Shown here one piece after another: positions 37,385-44,920 of a DNA stretch of 64,000 nt (within the stretch, counting starts at the first letter, position 1; every line of letters starts with the position of its first letter). A program made the translations under genes and the position numbers. Below the pieces are notes generated by a model that was not told the origin of the DNA, did no database searches, and was given only the letters and a program-made list of their open reading frames with translations. Origin of the DNA: Pseudomonas brenneri (GTDB taxonomy: Bacteria > Pseudomonadota > Gammaproteobacteria > Pseudomonadales > Pseudomonadaceae); contig NZ_VFIL01000002.1 in the NCBI RefSeq assembly GCF_007858285.1, positions 62,001 to 126,000 on the forward strand. The letters run 5' to 3'.

Positions 37385-38542
37385 TCAGGCCTGGGCGGTT
37401 TCTGCGGGCGACACAATACTGGTCTTGCCCCCACGGGACTTGCCGGAGCTCAGGTACTCGGCAATCGACTCCTGGGTCACTTCCCCCAAAAACACCCGCT
37501 CGGCATCCATCACCGGCAGCCACGAACGGTTGAACTCGTACATCCGTGACAGCAGGATGCGCAAGTGCTCGTCAAACGCCGCCGTGGCGTTGAATTCGCG
37601 CAGGTACTGGGCGCAGGTGCCGGTCTGACGATGCAGGTCGCGACGTCGCACATACCCCAGCGCCTTGTTCTCGGCGCAAGTGACCACCACATAGCGCCGG
37701 TCATGCTCGTCCATCAATTCCAGGGCATCGGCTACCGGGGTTTCCGGGCTGACCGACGGGGCGTTGTCCGCCGCGTCTTCGGCCTTGACCAGCAGCAGGC
37801 GCTTGAGGGTGCTGTCCTGGCCGACAAAGTTGCTGACAAATTCGTCGGCAGGATGGGCCAGCAGAGTGTCCGGGTGGTCGATCTGCAACAGCTTGCCGGC
37901 GCGGAAGATTGCGATCTTGTCGCCGAGCTTGATCGCCTCGTCGATGTCATGGCTGACCATGATCACGGTCTTGTTCAACGCACGCTGCATCTCGAAGAAC
38001 TCGTTCTGGATCATCTCGCGGTTGATCGGGTCGACCGCGCCGAACGGTTCGTCCATCAACAGCAACGGCGCATCGGCCGCCAGGGCGCGGATCACGCCGA
38101 TTCGTTGCTGCTGGCCGCCGGACAACTCGCGCGGGTAGCGGTGCAGATACTGCTTGGGTTCGAGCTTGATCATGCTCATCAATTCGCGGGCACGGTCATG
38201 GCATTTCTGCTTGTCCCAGCCCAGCAGCTTGGGCACCACCACGATGTTTTCCTCGATGGTCATGTTGGGGAACAGGCCGATCTGCTGGATCACATAGCCG
38301 ATGTTGCGGCGCAGGGTCACTTCATCGAGGTCGGTGGTGTCTTCGCCGTTGATCAGGATCTTGCCCGAGGTCGGGCGGATCAGGCGGTTGATCATCTTCA
38401 GCGTGGTGCTCTTGCCGCAACCCGATGGGCCGAGGAACACACAAATTTCGCCTTCGTTGACGGTCAGGCTCACATCGTTAACGGCAGTAATGGTCTTGCC
38501 GTTGCTTTGGAAGGTCTTGGACAGGTTTTGAAGTTCGATCAT
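37385..38542 (-). CDS. opuCA: Quaternary-amine ABC importer, ATPase with CBS domains
   Basis: A 385-residue ATPase of the OpuC/ProV type, powering uptake of betaine, carnitine or choline. Walker A GPSGCGKST, signature LSGGQQQR and Walker B LLLMDEPFGAVD are intact. The C-terminal 120 residues form a CBS pair (PVADALELMDEHDRRYVVVT and a second unit up to GEVTQESIAEYL) that senses ionic strength in relatives. Start ATG 38542 overlaps the upstream permease by four bases. Last gene of the four-gene operon. Confidence 0.93.
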   Translation of the reverse strand: MIELQNLSKTFQSNGKTITAVNDVSLTVNEGEICVFLGPSGCGKSTTLKMINRLIRPTSGKILINGEDTTDLDEVTLRRNIGYVIQQIGLFPNMTIEENIVVVPKLLGWDKQKCHDRARELMSMIKLEPKQYLHRYPRELSGGQQQRIGVIRALAADAPLLLMDEPFGAVDPINREMIQNEFFEMQRALNKTVIMVSHDIDEAIKLGDKIAIFRAGKLLQIDHPDTLLAHPADEFVSNFVGQDSTLKRLLLVKAEDAADNAPSVSPETPVADALELMDEHDRRYVVVTCAENKALGYVRRRDLHRQTGTCAQYLREFNATAAFDEHLRILLSRMYEFNRSWLPVMDAERVFLGEVTQESIAEYLSSGKSRGGKTSIVSPAETAQA

Positions 38543-39192
38543 TTGAGCAATCCTTTTGGAGTCAGCGAGCGTTGCAGCCATTGCAGAAGCAGGTCGGCGA
38601 AGATGGCCAGGAGACTGACCAGCACGGCGCCAACGATCAGCATCGACATGTCGCTGCGGCTGATGGAAGCCAGAATAAGTACACCCAGGCCGCCGGCGCC
38701 GATGGTGGCGGCAATGGTCATCACACCGATATTCATCACCACGGCAGTGCGCACGCCGGCGAGGATCACCGGCACCGCGATGGGCAACTCGACCATGCGC
38801 AGGCGCTGGCCGAAGGTCATGCCGATGCCTTTGGCGGCTTCGCGAATCCCAGGCTCCACGCCGGTCAGGGCCAGGTAGGTGTTACGCATGATCGGCAACA
38901 GCGAGTAGAGGAACACAGCGGTGATCGCCGGCATCGGCCCCAGGCCCTGGCCGAACTTGGAGTAGAACGGCAGCAGCAGGCCGAACAGGGCGATGGACGG
39001 CACGGTCAGCAACACCGTGGCACTGGCCTGCAACGGGCCAGCGAGGGTCGGGAAACGGGTCATCAGCACGCCCAGGGGCACGCCGACGACAATTGCGAGG
39101 ATCACGGCGATACCGACCAGGGTGATGTGCTGCCAGGTCAGGTGCAGGACTTGGGCCCAATCAAGATGGGAAAAGGCGTTCAAAAATTCCAT
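38539..39192 (-). CDS. opuCB: Quaternary-amine ABC importer, permease 1
   Basis: A 217-residue permease with five or six membrane segments and the family EAA loop (GIREAAKGIGMTFGQRLRMVELPIAVPVILAG). It overlaps the ATPase by four bases and follows the binding-protein gene by 12. The paired permease is at 40119-40835, giving the heterodimeric pore typical of OpuC-like systems such as PA3888-PA3891. Confidence 0.92.
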   Translation of the reverse strand: MEFLNAFSHLDWAQVLHLTWQHITLVGIAVILAIVVGVPLGVLMTRFPTLAGPLQASATVLLTVPSIALFGLLLPFYSKFGQGLGPMPAITAVFLYSLLPIMRNTYLALTGVEPGIREAAKGIGMTFGQRLRMVELPIAVPVILAGVRTAVVMNIGVMTIAATIGAGGLGVLILASISRSDMSMLIVGAVLVSLLAIFADLLLQWLQRSLTPKGLLK

Positions 39193-39204
39193 GTCTTCTC
39201 CTCT

Positions 39205-40098
39205 TTAGTTGAGTGGGTGCTGGCGCAGGAAATCAGCGGCAACTGCGGACGGGCTTTCATGGTCGACGTCGACCCGCGCGTTCAACTGGCGCATGGTTTC
39301 ATCGTCGAACAGCGCCGCCAGTGGCTTGAGCTCGGCGGCCAGTTGCGGGTGGGCATCCAGATAAACCTGACGCACCACGGGCGCGGCGGTGTAGTCCGGG
39401 AAGTAATGCAGGTCATCTTCCAGCAGCTTCAACTTGAAGGCGTTGAGGCGCCCGTCAGTGGTGTACACCAACCCTGCAAACACCTGGCCGTTACGCAGCG
39501 CGGTGTAGACCAGGCCGGCGTCCATCTGGCGCGTGTTTTCGCGGGTCAGGTTCATCTCATACAGCTTGACCATGCCGGCCATGCCGTCGGAACGGTTGGC
39601 GAACTCGGTGTCCAGAGCCACCAGGCGGTGCTCCTTGGTGTCCTCTCGCATGGCGTTGTTCAGGTCGCTGATCGTATTGATCTGCGGGTGCTCGGCGGCC
39701 ACTTTTTCTGGCAGTGCCAGGGCGTAGGTGTTGCTGAACTTCGATGGCGAGAGCCAGACCAGGCCTTTTTTCGCGTCGAGTTCTTTGACCCGTGCGTAGG
39801 ACTGTTCGCTGTCGAGTTTTTCGTCCACATGGTTGTAGGCCACCAGGGACACGCCGGTGTATTCCCAGATCAGGTCCAGTTGCCCGCTTTCCTGGGCACT
39901 GCGCGCCAGGTTGCTGCCCAGGCCACCGGTCACGCGGGTGTCGTAACCCTTGGTGCGCAGATACTGGGAGGTGATTTCCGCGAGCAGGGTCTGCTCGGTG
40001 AACACTCGGGCGCCGATGCGGATCACCGGTTTTTCAGCGGCTTGCGCAATGCCTGCAAACAGCAGGACGCAGCCTAATATCAAGCTTATTTTTTTCAT
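39205..40098 (-). CDS. opuCC: Quaternary-amine ABC importer, binding protein
   Basis: A 297-residue periplasmic binding protein of the OpuAC/OsmF type with a signal peptide cut after AQA (residues 1-20). The mature part begins EKPVIRIGARVFTEQTLLAEI and contains the family block DLIWEYTGVSLVAYN. No lipobox Cys, so it is free in the periplasm. Sits between the two permease genes of the operon. Confidence 0.92.
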   Translation of the reverse strand: MKKISLILGCVLLFAGIAQAAEKPVIRIGARVFTEQTLLAEITSQYLRTKGYDTRVTGGLGSNLARSAQESGQLDLIWEYTGVSLVAYNHVDEKLDSEQSYARVKELDAKKGLVWLSPSKFSNTYALALPEKVAAEHPQINTISDLNNAMREDTKEHRLVALDTEFANRSDGMAGMVKLYEMNLTRENTRQMDAGLVYTALRNGQVFAGLVYTTDGRLNAFKLKLLEDDLHYFPDYTAAPVVRQVYLDAHPQLAAELKPLAALFDDETMRQLNARVDVDHESPSAVAADFLRQHPLN

Positions 40099-40118
40099 GT
40101 CGATTCCTTTACCCAGCC

Positions 40119-40835
40119 TTAAGACGCACGCACTCCGCGTTCCAGCCAGAGGCGGCTGGCCATGGTCACCAGGCCGTCAAGCAGCAAGGCCAGCAGCGCG
40201 GTACACGCGGCGCCGAGCAGTAATTGCGGCTGATTGTTCAGGGCGATGCCGGGGAAGATCAGGCTGCCCAGGCTGTTGGCACCAATCAGGAACGCCAGCG
40301 GTGCGGTGCCGACGTTGATCGCCAGGGCCACACGCACGCCACCGATGATGATCGGCACGGCGTTGGGCAGTTCGACGCGAAACAACACCTGGCGCGGGGT
40401 CATGCCGATGCCGACGGCCGCTTCCTTCAGGGAGCCCTGCACGTTTTTCAGGCCTTCATAGGTGTTGCGCACGATTGGCAGCAAGGAGGCGAGGAACAGG
40501 GCGAAGATCGCAGGGCCCATGCCGATGCCGAGGACGCCGAGGGCGATGGCCAGTACGGCCAGGGGAGGGACGGTGTTGCCGATGTTGAAGATCTGCATGA
40601 AACGTTCTGCGCGCCCGACCATATTCGGTCGGCTGAGCAGGATACCGGCGGGAATCCCTACAACGAGGGCGGCCAGCATGGAGACTAGAACGAGGATCAG
40701 GTGTGCTTGCAGGTAAAACAACAAATCGTCGCGGTACATCTCGATCGTGTTGATGCCGATCCAGTGGATCAGCAGGGCCAGGAGAGCGACGACAACCGCT
40801 CCTCCTATCAGCCCTTTGCCATAGCGAATAGCCAC
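40119..40835 (-). CDS. opuCD: Quaternary-amine ABC importer, permease 2
   Basis: A 238-residue permease, paralogous to the one at 38539, with the EAA loop GSLKEAAVGIGMTPRQVLFRVELPNAVPII. The start is GTG 40835 with AAAGGAG seven bases upstream. It is the first gene of the operon, which runs 40835 to 37385 with short spacers or overlaps. Confidence 0.92.
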   Translation of the reverse strand: MAIRYGKGLIGGAVVVALLALLIHWIGINTIEMYRDDLLFYLQAHLILVLVSMLAALVVGIPAGILLSRPNMVGRAERFMQIFNIGNTVPPLAVLAIALGVLGIGMGPAIFALFLASLLPIVRNTYEGLKNVQGSLKEAAVGIGMTPRQVLFRVELPNAVPIIIGGVRVALAINVGTAPLAFLIGANSLGSLIFPGIALNNQPQLLLGAACTALLALLLDGLVTMASRLWLERGVRAS

Positions 40836-41164
40836 AGGCGGACTCCTTTATTTCAGTCGGCGAGCACATTCCCGTGTGGCATTGCCATTCCTGGCTGCCG
40901 GTCAATGTGGTCGCGAAAAGCAGCTCGCCAATGCCGGCAATACGGCGTTTGGTCGAACCATGAGCGCAGCCCCGTCAGGCTAACTTGCTGATATTTCAGC
41001 CTCTGTTACCAATGCGATAACAGGGGAGTGGACGTCTCCGCCTTTTAAAAGGTTCCATAATTGGCAGCATTTAGCCACCCCCAATCGGGTGAGCGGTGGT
41101 CTGGGTGCCTTGATTTACGCTATACTCGCCGCCCTTTTTTGACTCACCTGCCAGGCGATTTCCC
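40836..41164. other. Intergenic region between opuC and prfC
   Basis: No gene is seen in these 329 bases. They must hold the divergent promoters of the opuC operon and prfC. TATACT at 41121-41126 is a good -10 for prfC, but no clear -35 stands at the right distance. Confidence 0.5.
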
Positions 41165-42748
41165 ATGACCCACCAGGCCGCCGAAGTCGCGAAACGCCGC
41201 ACTTTCGCCATTATTTCCCACCCCGATGCCGGTAAAACCACCATCACCGAAAAGCTCCTGCTGATGGGCAAGGCGATCGCTGTGGCCGGCACGGTGAAAT
41301 CCCGCAAGTCTGATCGCCATGCCACTTCCGACTGGATGGAGATGGAGAAGCAACGGGGTATTTCCATTACCACGTCGGTCATGCAGTTCCCTTACCGCGA
41401 ACACATGATCAACCTGCTCGACACCCCGGGCCACGAAGACTTCTCCGAAGATACCTATCGCACCCTGACCGCAGTGGACTCGGCCTTGATGGTCCTCGAC
41501 GGTGGTAAGGGCGTTGAGCCACGTACCATCGCGCTGATGGATGTCTGCCGCCTGCGTGACACGCCGATCGTCAGCTTTATCAACAAACTCGACCGTGATA
41601 TCCGTGATCCGATCGAACTGCTCGATGAAATCGAAGCCGTCCTGAAAATCAAGGCTGCGCCGATTACCTGGCCGATTGGTTGCTACCGCGACTTCAAGGG
41701 CGTGTACCACCTGGCCGACGACTACATCATTGTCTACACCGCCGGCCACGGTCATGAACGCACCGACGTGAAAATCATCGAGAAACTCGATTCCGACGAA
41801 GCCCGCGCCCACCTGGGTGACGAGTACGACCGGTTTGTCGACCAACTTGAGCTGGTGCAGGGCGCCTGTCACGAATTCAACCAGCAGGAATTCCTCGACG
41901 GCCAGTTGACCCCGGTGTTCTTCGGTACGGCATTGGGCAACTTCGGTGTCGATCACGTGCTTGATGCGGTCGTGAACTGGGCGCCCAAGCCTCTGGCGCG
42001 GGTTGCCAACGAGCGCACGGTTGAGCCAGTCGAAGAAAAATTCACCGGTTTCGTGTTCAAGATCCAGGCGAACATGGACCCCAAGCACCGCGACCGTATC
42101 GCCTTTATGCGTATCTGCTCCGGCAAATACGAAAAGGGCATGAAGATGCGTCACGTGCGTACCGGCAAGGACGTGCGCATCGGCGACGCCCTGACGTTCT
42201 TCTCCTCCGAGCGTGAACAACTGGAAGAAGCGTTTGCCGGCGACATCATCGGCCTGCACAACCACGGCACCATCCAGATCGGCGACACCTTCACCGAAGG
42301 CGAGGCACTGGGCTTCACCGGTATCCCGCACTTCGCCCCGGAACTGTTCCGCCGCGTACGCCTGCGCGACCCGCTCAAGTCCAAGCAACTGCGCCAGGGT
42401 TTGCAGCAATTGGCCGAAGAGGGCGCGACCCAGGTGTTCTTCCCCGAGCGCAGCAACGACATCATCCTCGGCGCCGTCGGTGTGCTGCAGTTCGATGTGG
42501 TGGCCAGCCGCTTGAAAGAGGAATACAAGGTCGAGTGCTCCTACGAGCCAATCACCGTGTACTCCGCGCGCTGGATCGATTGCAGTGACAAGAAGAAACT
42601 GGAGGAGTTTTCCAACAAGGCGGTGGAAAACCTCGCCATCGACGGCGGCGGTCACCTGACCTACCTGGCGCCTACGCGGGTGAACCTGGCGCTGATGGAA
42701 GAGCGTTGGCCGGATGTGAAGTTCCGTGCGACACGTGAGCATCATTAA
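41165..42748 (+). CDS. prfC: Peptide chain release factor 3
   Basis: A 527-residue translational GTPase that ejects RF1 and RF2 from the ribosome after termination. The G motifs are SHPDAGKTT (G1), [10 protein letters not shown] (G2), DTPGHEDF (G3) and NKLDRD (G4). EF-G-like domain II and the RF3 C-terminal domain ([20 protein letters not shown]) follow. Full length. A strong terminator follows 24 bases later. Confidence 0.97.
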   Translation: MTHQAAEVAKRRTFAIISHPDAGKTTITEKLLLMGKAIAVAGTVKSRKSDRHATSDWMEMEKQRGISITTSVMQFPYREHMINLLDTPGHEDFSEDTYRTLTAVDSALMVLDGGKGVEPRTIALMDVCRLRDTPIVSFINKLDRDIRDPIELLDEIEAVLKIKAAPITWPIGCYRDFKGVYHLADDYIIVYTAGHGHERTDVKIIEKLDSDEARAHLGDEYDRFVDQLELVQGACHEFNQQEFLDGQLTPVFFGTALGNFGVDHVLDAVVNWAPKPLARVANERTVEPVEEKFTGFVFKIQANMDPKHRDRIAFMRICSGKYEKGMKMRHVRTGKDVRIGDALTFFSSEREQLEEAFAGDIIGLHNHGTIQIGDTFTEGEALGFTGIPHFAPELFRRVRLRDPLKSKQLRQGLQQLAEEGATQVFFPERSNDIILGAVGVLQFDVVASRLKEEYKVECSYEPITVYSARWIDCSDKKKLEEFSNKAVENLAIDGGGHLTYLAPTRVNLALMEERWPDVKFRATREHH

Positions 42749-42771
42749 CACAGGTATTTGTCGCTGAACTG

Positions 42772-42805
42772 AAAGCCCTACAGATTTATGTCTGTAGGGC
42801 TTTTT
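42772..42805 (+). terminator. Terminator after prfC
   Basis: AAAGCCCTACAGA/TCTGTAGGGCTTT stem with a short loop and a T run, directly downstream of prfC. Confidence 0.92.
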
Positions 42806-42826
42806 AGTTTCTGAGAGGTTCTGGAC

Positions 42827-42877
42827 TGTCAACTGTCAAGGTTGACAGTTGACACTGAATGTCGTGCTTCCTACTTT
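42827..42877 (+). promoter_or_regulatory. Consensus promoter overlapped by a perfect palindrome
   Basis: Positions 42827-42854 form a perfect 13-base inverted repeat with a GG centre, built from two CTGTCAA units followed by two TTGACA(G) units. The last TTGACA (42849-42854) is also a consensus -35, with TACTTT (42872-42877) 17 bases downstream. A regulator bound here would block the promoter of the 42928 gene. The regulator is unknown. Confidence 0.65.
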
Positions 42878-42927
42878 GTAGGTGAGAGGCGTATGTCTTT
42901 CAATAACAGGGCTTGGAGAACGATATC

Positions 42928-43371
42928 ATGTTAGATAGTCAGGAAATAGAAAAGAATCTGTTAAATGCCCAAGGGAAATTTGAATATACAGTGGATGGTG
43001 GGGTAGTTGTTATTCCTGTTTATAAATATACTCATTTTTTTCAGAATAGAACCTATACAGTTTTTATTGGGCGGGATACTGATTCTAGTGTCCAGCAAAC
43101 GGGTGTTCATTTATTGTTCACCTATGATAAGTCACTTGAGTTCTGGGGGGGTGATGTTCCTCCTGGAGGAGATCTCATCGCCAATTTTTACAATGCAGGA
43201 GAAGTCTGGGGTAGCCAGGCAGGGAGTATTACTGGGATGTTCAGCGCTTCGCAAGGAGCGGCGTTTTTCCAGTTTGATTTTACAGCGCAGCGAAACTCAC
43301 AGGTTAAGCGTATAAAGGGGTGCCTTCTGTTGAAGGAGAGTAATTTCTCTTCCTTAATTGATTTAGTATAA
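42928..43371 (+). CDS. Unknown protein, intact member of a tandem pair
   Basis: A 147-residue protein I do not recognise. It starts MLDSQEIEKNLLNAQGKFEY, with TTGGAG before ATG 42928, and looks like a small beta-rich soluble domain (aromatic and Gly-rich blocks LEFWGGDVPPGGDLIANFY and AAFFQFDFTAQRNSQ). No signal peptide or membrane helix. A clear paralogue follows at 43648. Coding is more AT-rich than in neighbouring genes, suggesting transfer. Possible roles such as immunity protein or lectin-like factor are guesses. Confidence 0.75.
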   Translation: MLDSQEIEKNLLNAQGKFEYTVDGGVVVIPVYKYTHFFQNRTYTVFIGRDTDSSVQQTGVHLLFTYDKSLEFWGGDVPPGGDLIANFYNAGEVWGSQAGSITGMFSASQGAAFFQFDFTAQRNSQVKRIKGCLLLKESNFSSLIDLV

Positions 43372-43647
43372 AGCTATTGCCCCTGACACGTTATCGAGTT
43401 CACGTTTCTGATTTTTTGCGAAGCCTATGACGCATGTAAAGTCTCAGGTACTCCGTACATATGTTGATTTGGGTGGTTTCTTTGAAAGCTTGAATGGAGA
43501 AAACTGAGGCTGTACAAGCATTATGATTGATGAGGCGGTAAAGTTATTTATTGTGTTCTCGGACTTTTTGGATAAAAAAGTCAAAATTTTGGTTGTCTGG
43601 TAGGGATTGATTTTAAGGCCCGGTGGTTACATCTGGAGAGTGAAATC

Positions 43648-44092
43648 ATGTTGGATCGTCAGGAAATAGAGAAGAATTTACTAAATGCTCATGGCGCATT
43701 TGAATACACCGTTGATGGCGGGAACATTGTTACCCCAGCTTACAAGTACACTCATTTTTTGGATATGGGAGATAGAACTACGGCGATTTTAGTGGGGCGA
43801 AGTGCTGATAATGCTATCCGAGAAACGGGTGTTTATCTTAGTTTTAAATATGGAAGAGAGTTTTGGGGGGGACGATCTTGCTATCGGAGGGGATGTCGAA
43901 GCCATATTTTATTATCTCGGAGAACTCTGGGAAGGTAAGGTGGGAAGGGTTACTGGAATTGTCAATGTTTATCAAAAAGCGGCTTTTATTGAATTTGATT
44001 TTGTAGCGCATCGAAACTCACTAGACAAGCATATAAAAGGGTGTTGTATTTTAGAGGCGAATAATGCTTCTTTGTCTGGCGGTTCAGTATAG
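43648..44092 (+). pseudogene. Frameshifted paralogue of the 42928 gene
   Basis: ATG 43648 with GGAGAG upstream opens MLDRQEIEKNLLNAHGAFEY, closely related to the gene at 42928. After FWGG the frame breaks at a run of seven G (43865-43871). The rest of the protein continues in the next frame (DDLAIGGDVEAIFYYLGELWEG to SLSGGSV, stop 44090-44092). Six G would give a 147-residue product of equal length. The break may be a true mutation, phase variation by slippage, programmed frameshifting or a read error. Confidence 0.8.
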
Positions 44093-44238
44093 GAAGTCAT
44101 GCTTGGTGGGGTGGGTGCCAGGGCCTAATGAACATTCATGGCGTTTGTTTATTGATGGCGTAAATAGTTTGAGGGTGGCTATTTGCAATGCCAGGTGGGA
44201 GGTGATTGAGGTCGTGGAGTGTTTTATGAGCATTTACC

Positions 44239-44271
44239 AAAGGGCGAGGCTATCATGGCTTCGCCCTTTTT
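44239..44271 (+). terminator. Terminator after the tandem pair
   Basis: AGGGCGA/TCGCCCT stem with a 12-base middle and five T residues. It closes the AT-rich tandem-paralogue locus. Confidence 0.8.
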
Positions 44272-44293
44272 GTGGGTAACGAATAGCAGAAAC

Positions 44294-44641
44294 TTATAGG
44301 GTGTTGGGCCCTACCTTCAACTGTTTCAAGGAAAGCTCCGCCCCCACCCGCACCGCTTCAACCTGTGCAATCACCGCATCTTTTACAAGCGCTTCGCCAA
44401 AGTCGGTCAACTCCTGGTTTTTTATGTGCTCGACACTGAGGTAGAGCAAGTGCAGGGCAACATCCATGGCGCTTTGGAAAGAGATTAGCGTGTTGTTCTT
44501 GCCAAGCTCTTCCATGACCGCCTCCCAACGGCGATCCGATTCTTTCTGGAGGGTTTTGAATTCTTCAAAGGTGACGTCGCCATCTTTATAGATGGTGTTT
44601 AGTAAGTTTTCGAGTGAACGGGATATGTCGCGATACTTCAT
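44294..44641 (-). CDS. Small helical protein, unknown
   Basis: A 115-residue soluble protein, starting MKYRDISRSLENLL and predicted nearly all helical, with no recognised domain. It faces the tandem-paralogue locus and shares the terminator region between them. A relation to that locus is possible but unproven. The stretch 44642-44920 upstream contains no gene other than a terminator for the receptor gene. Confidence 0.6.
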   Translation of the reverse strand: MKYRDISRSLENLLNTIYKDGDVTFEEFKTLQKESDRRWEAVMEELGKNNTLISFQSAMDVALHLLYLSVEHIKNQELTDFGEALVKDAVIAQVEAVRVGAELSLKQLKVGPNTL

Positions 44642-44863
44642 AAAGGTCTACCTGTTGATGAGGGTTTGGACGGCAGACTTTAATCGTGGATTTTTTGTGG
44701 GGCAATATTAATGGAGGAGATGTTACATGTTTCAGATTTTGCGAGGTAAGGTCGGGGGTTAACGAGTGTTGGTTGTAGTTGTTTTCTTTGTTAGTTGCCT
44801 TTTCTGGGCGGGGATTACAGATAAGTTCGAATCAAACTTGATCAACGATATTTCAACATCGTC

Positions 44864-44896
44864 GGAAAAAGCACCGCCCGGCAGGCCGGGCGGTGC
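44864..44896 (-). terminator. Terminator after pfeA
   Basis: GCACCGCCCGG/CCGGGCGGTGC perfect stem followed by T residues in the minus direction, 25 bases past the receptor stop. Confidence 0.9.
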
Positions 44897-44920
44897 AGGT
44901 GTTTTCGTTGAGGTGTAGCG

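Noticed and set aside
41144..42832. 562-codon open frame antisense to prfC
   Set aside because: Shadow of a certain gene; no ribosome site and no protein-like motifs.
44064..44279. 71-codon plus-strand frame after the frameshifted paralogue
   Set aside because: No ribosome site, overlaps the paralogue end, and runs into the terminator; composition is not protein-like.
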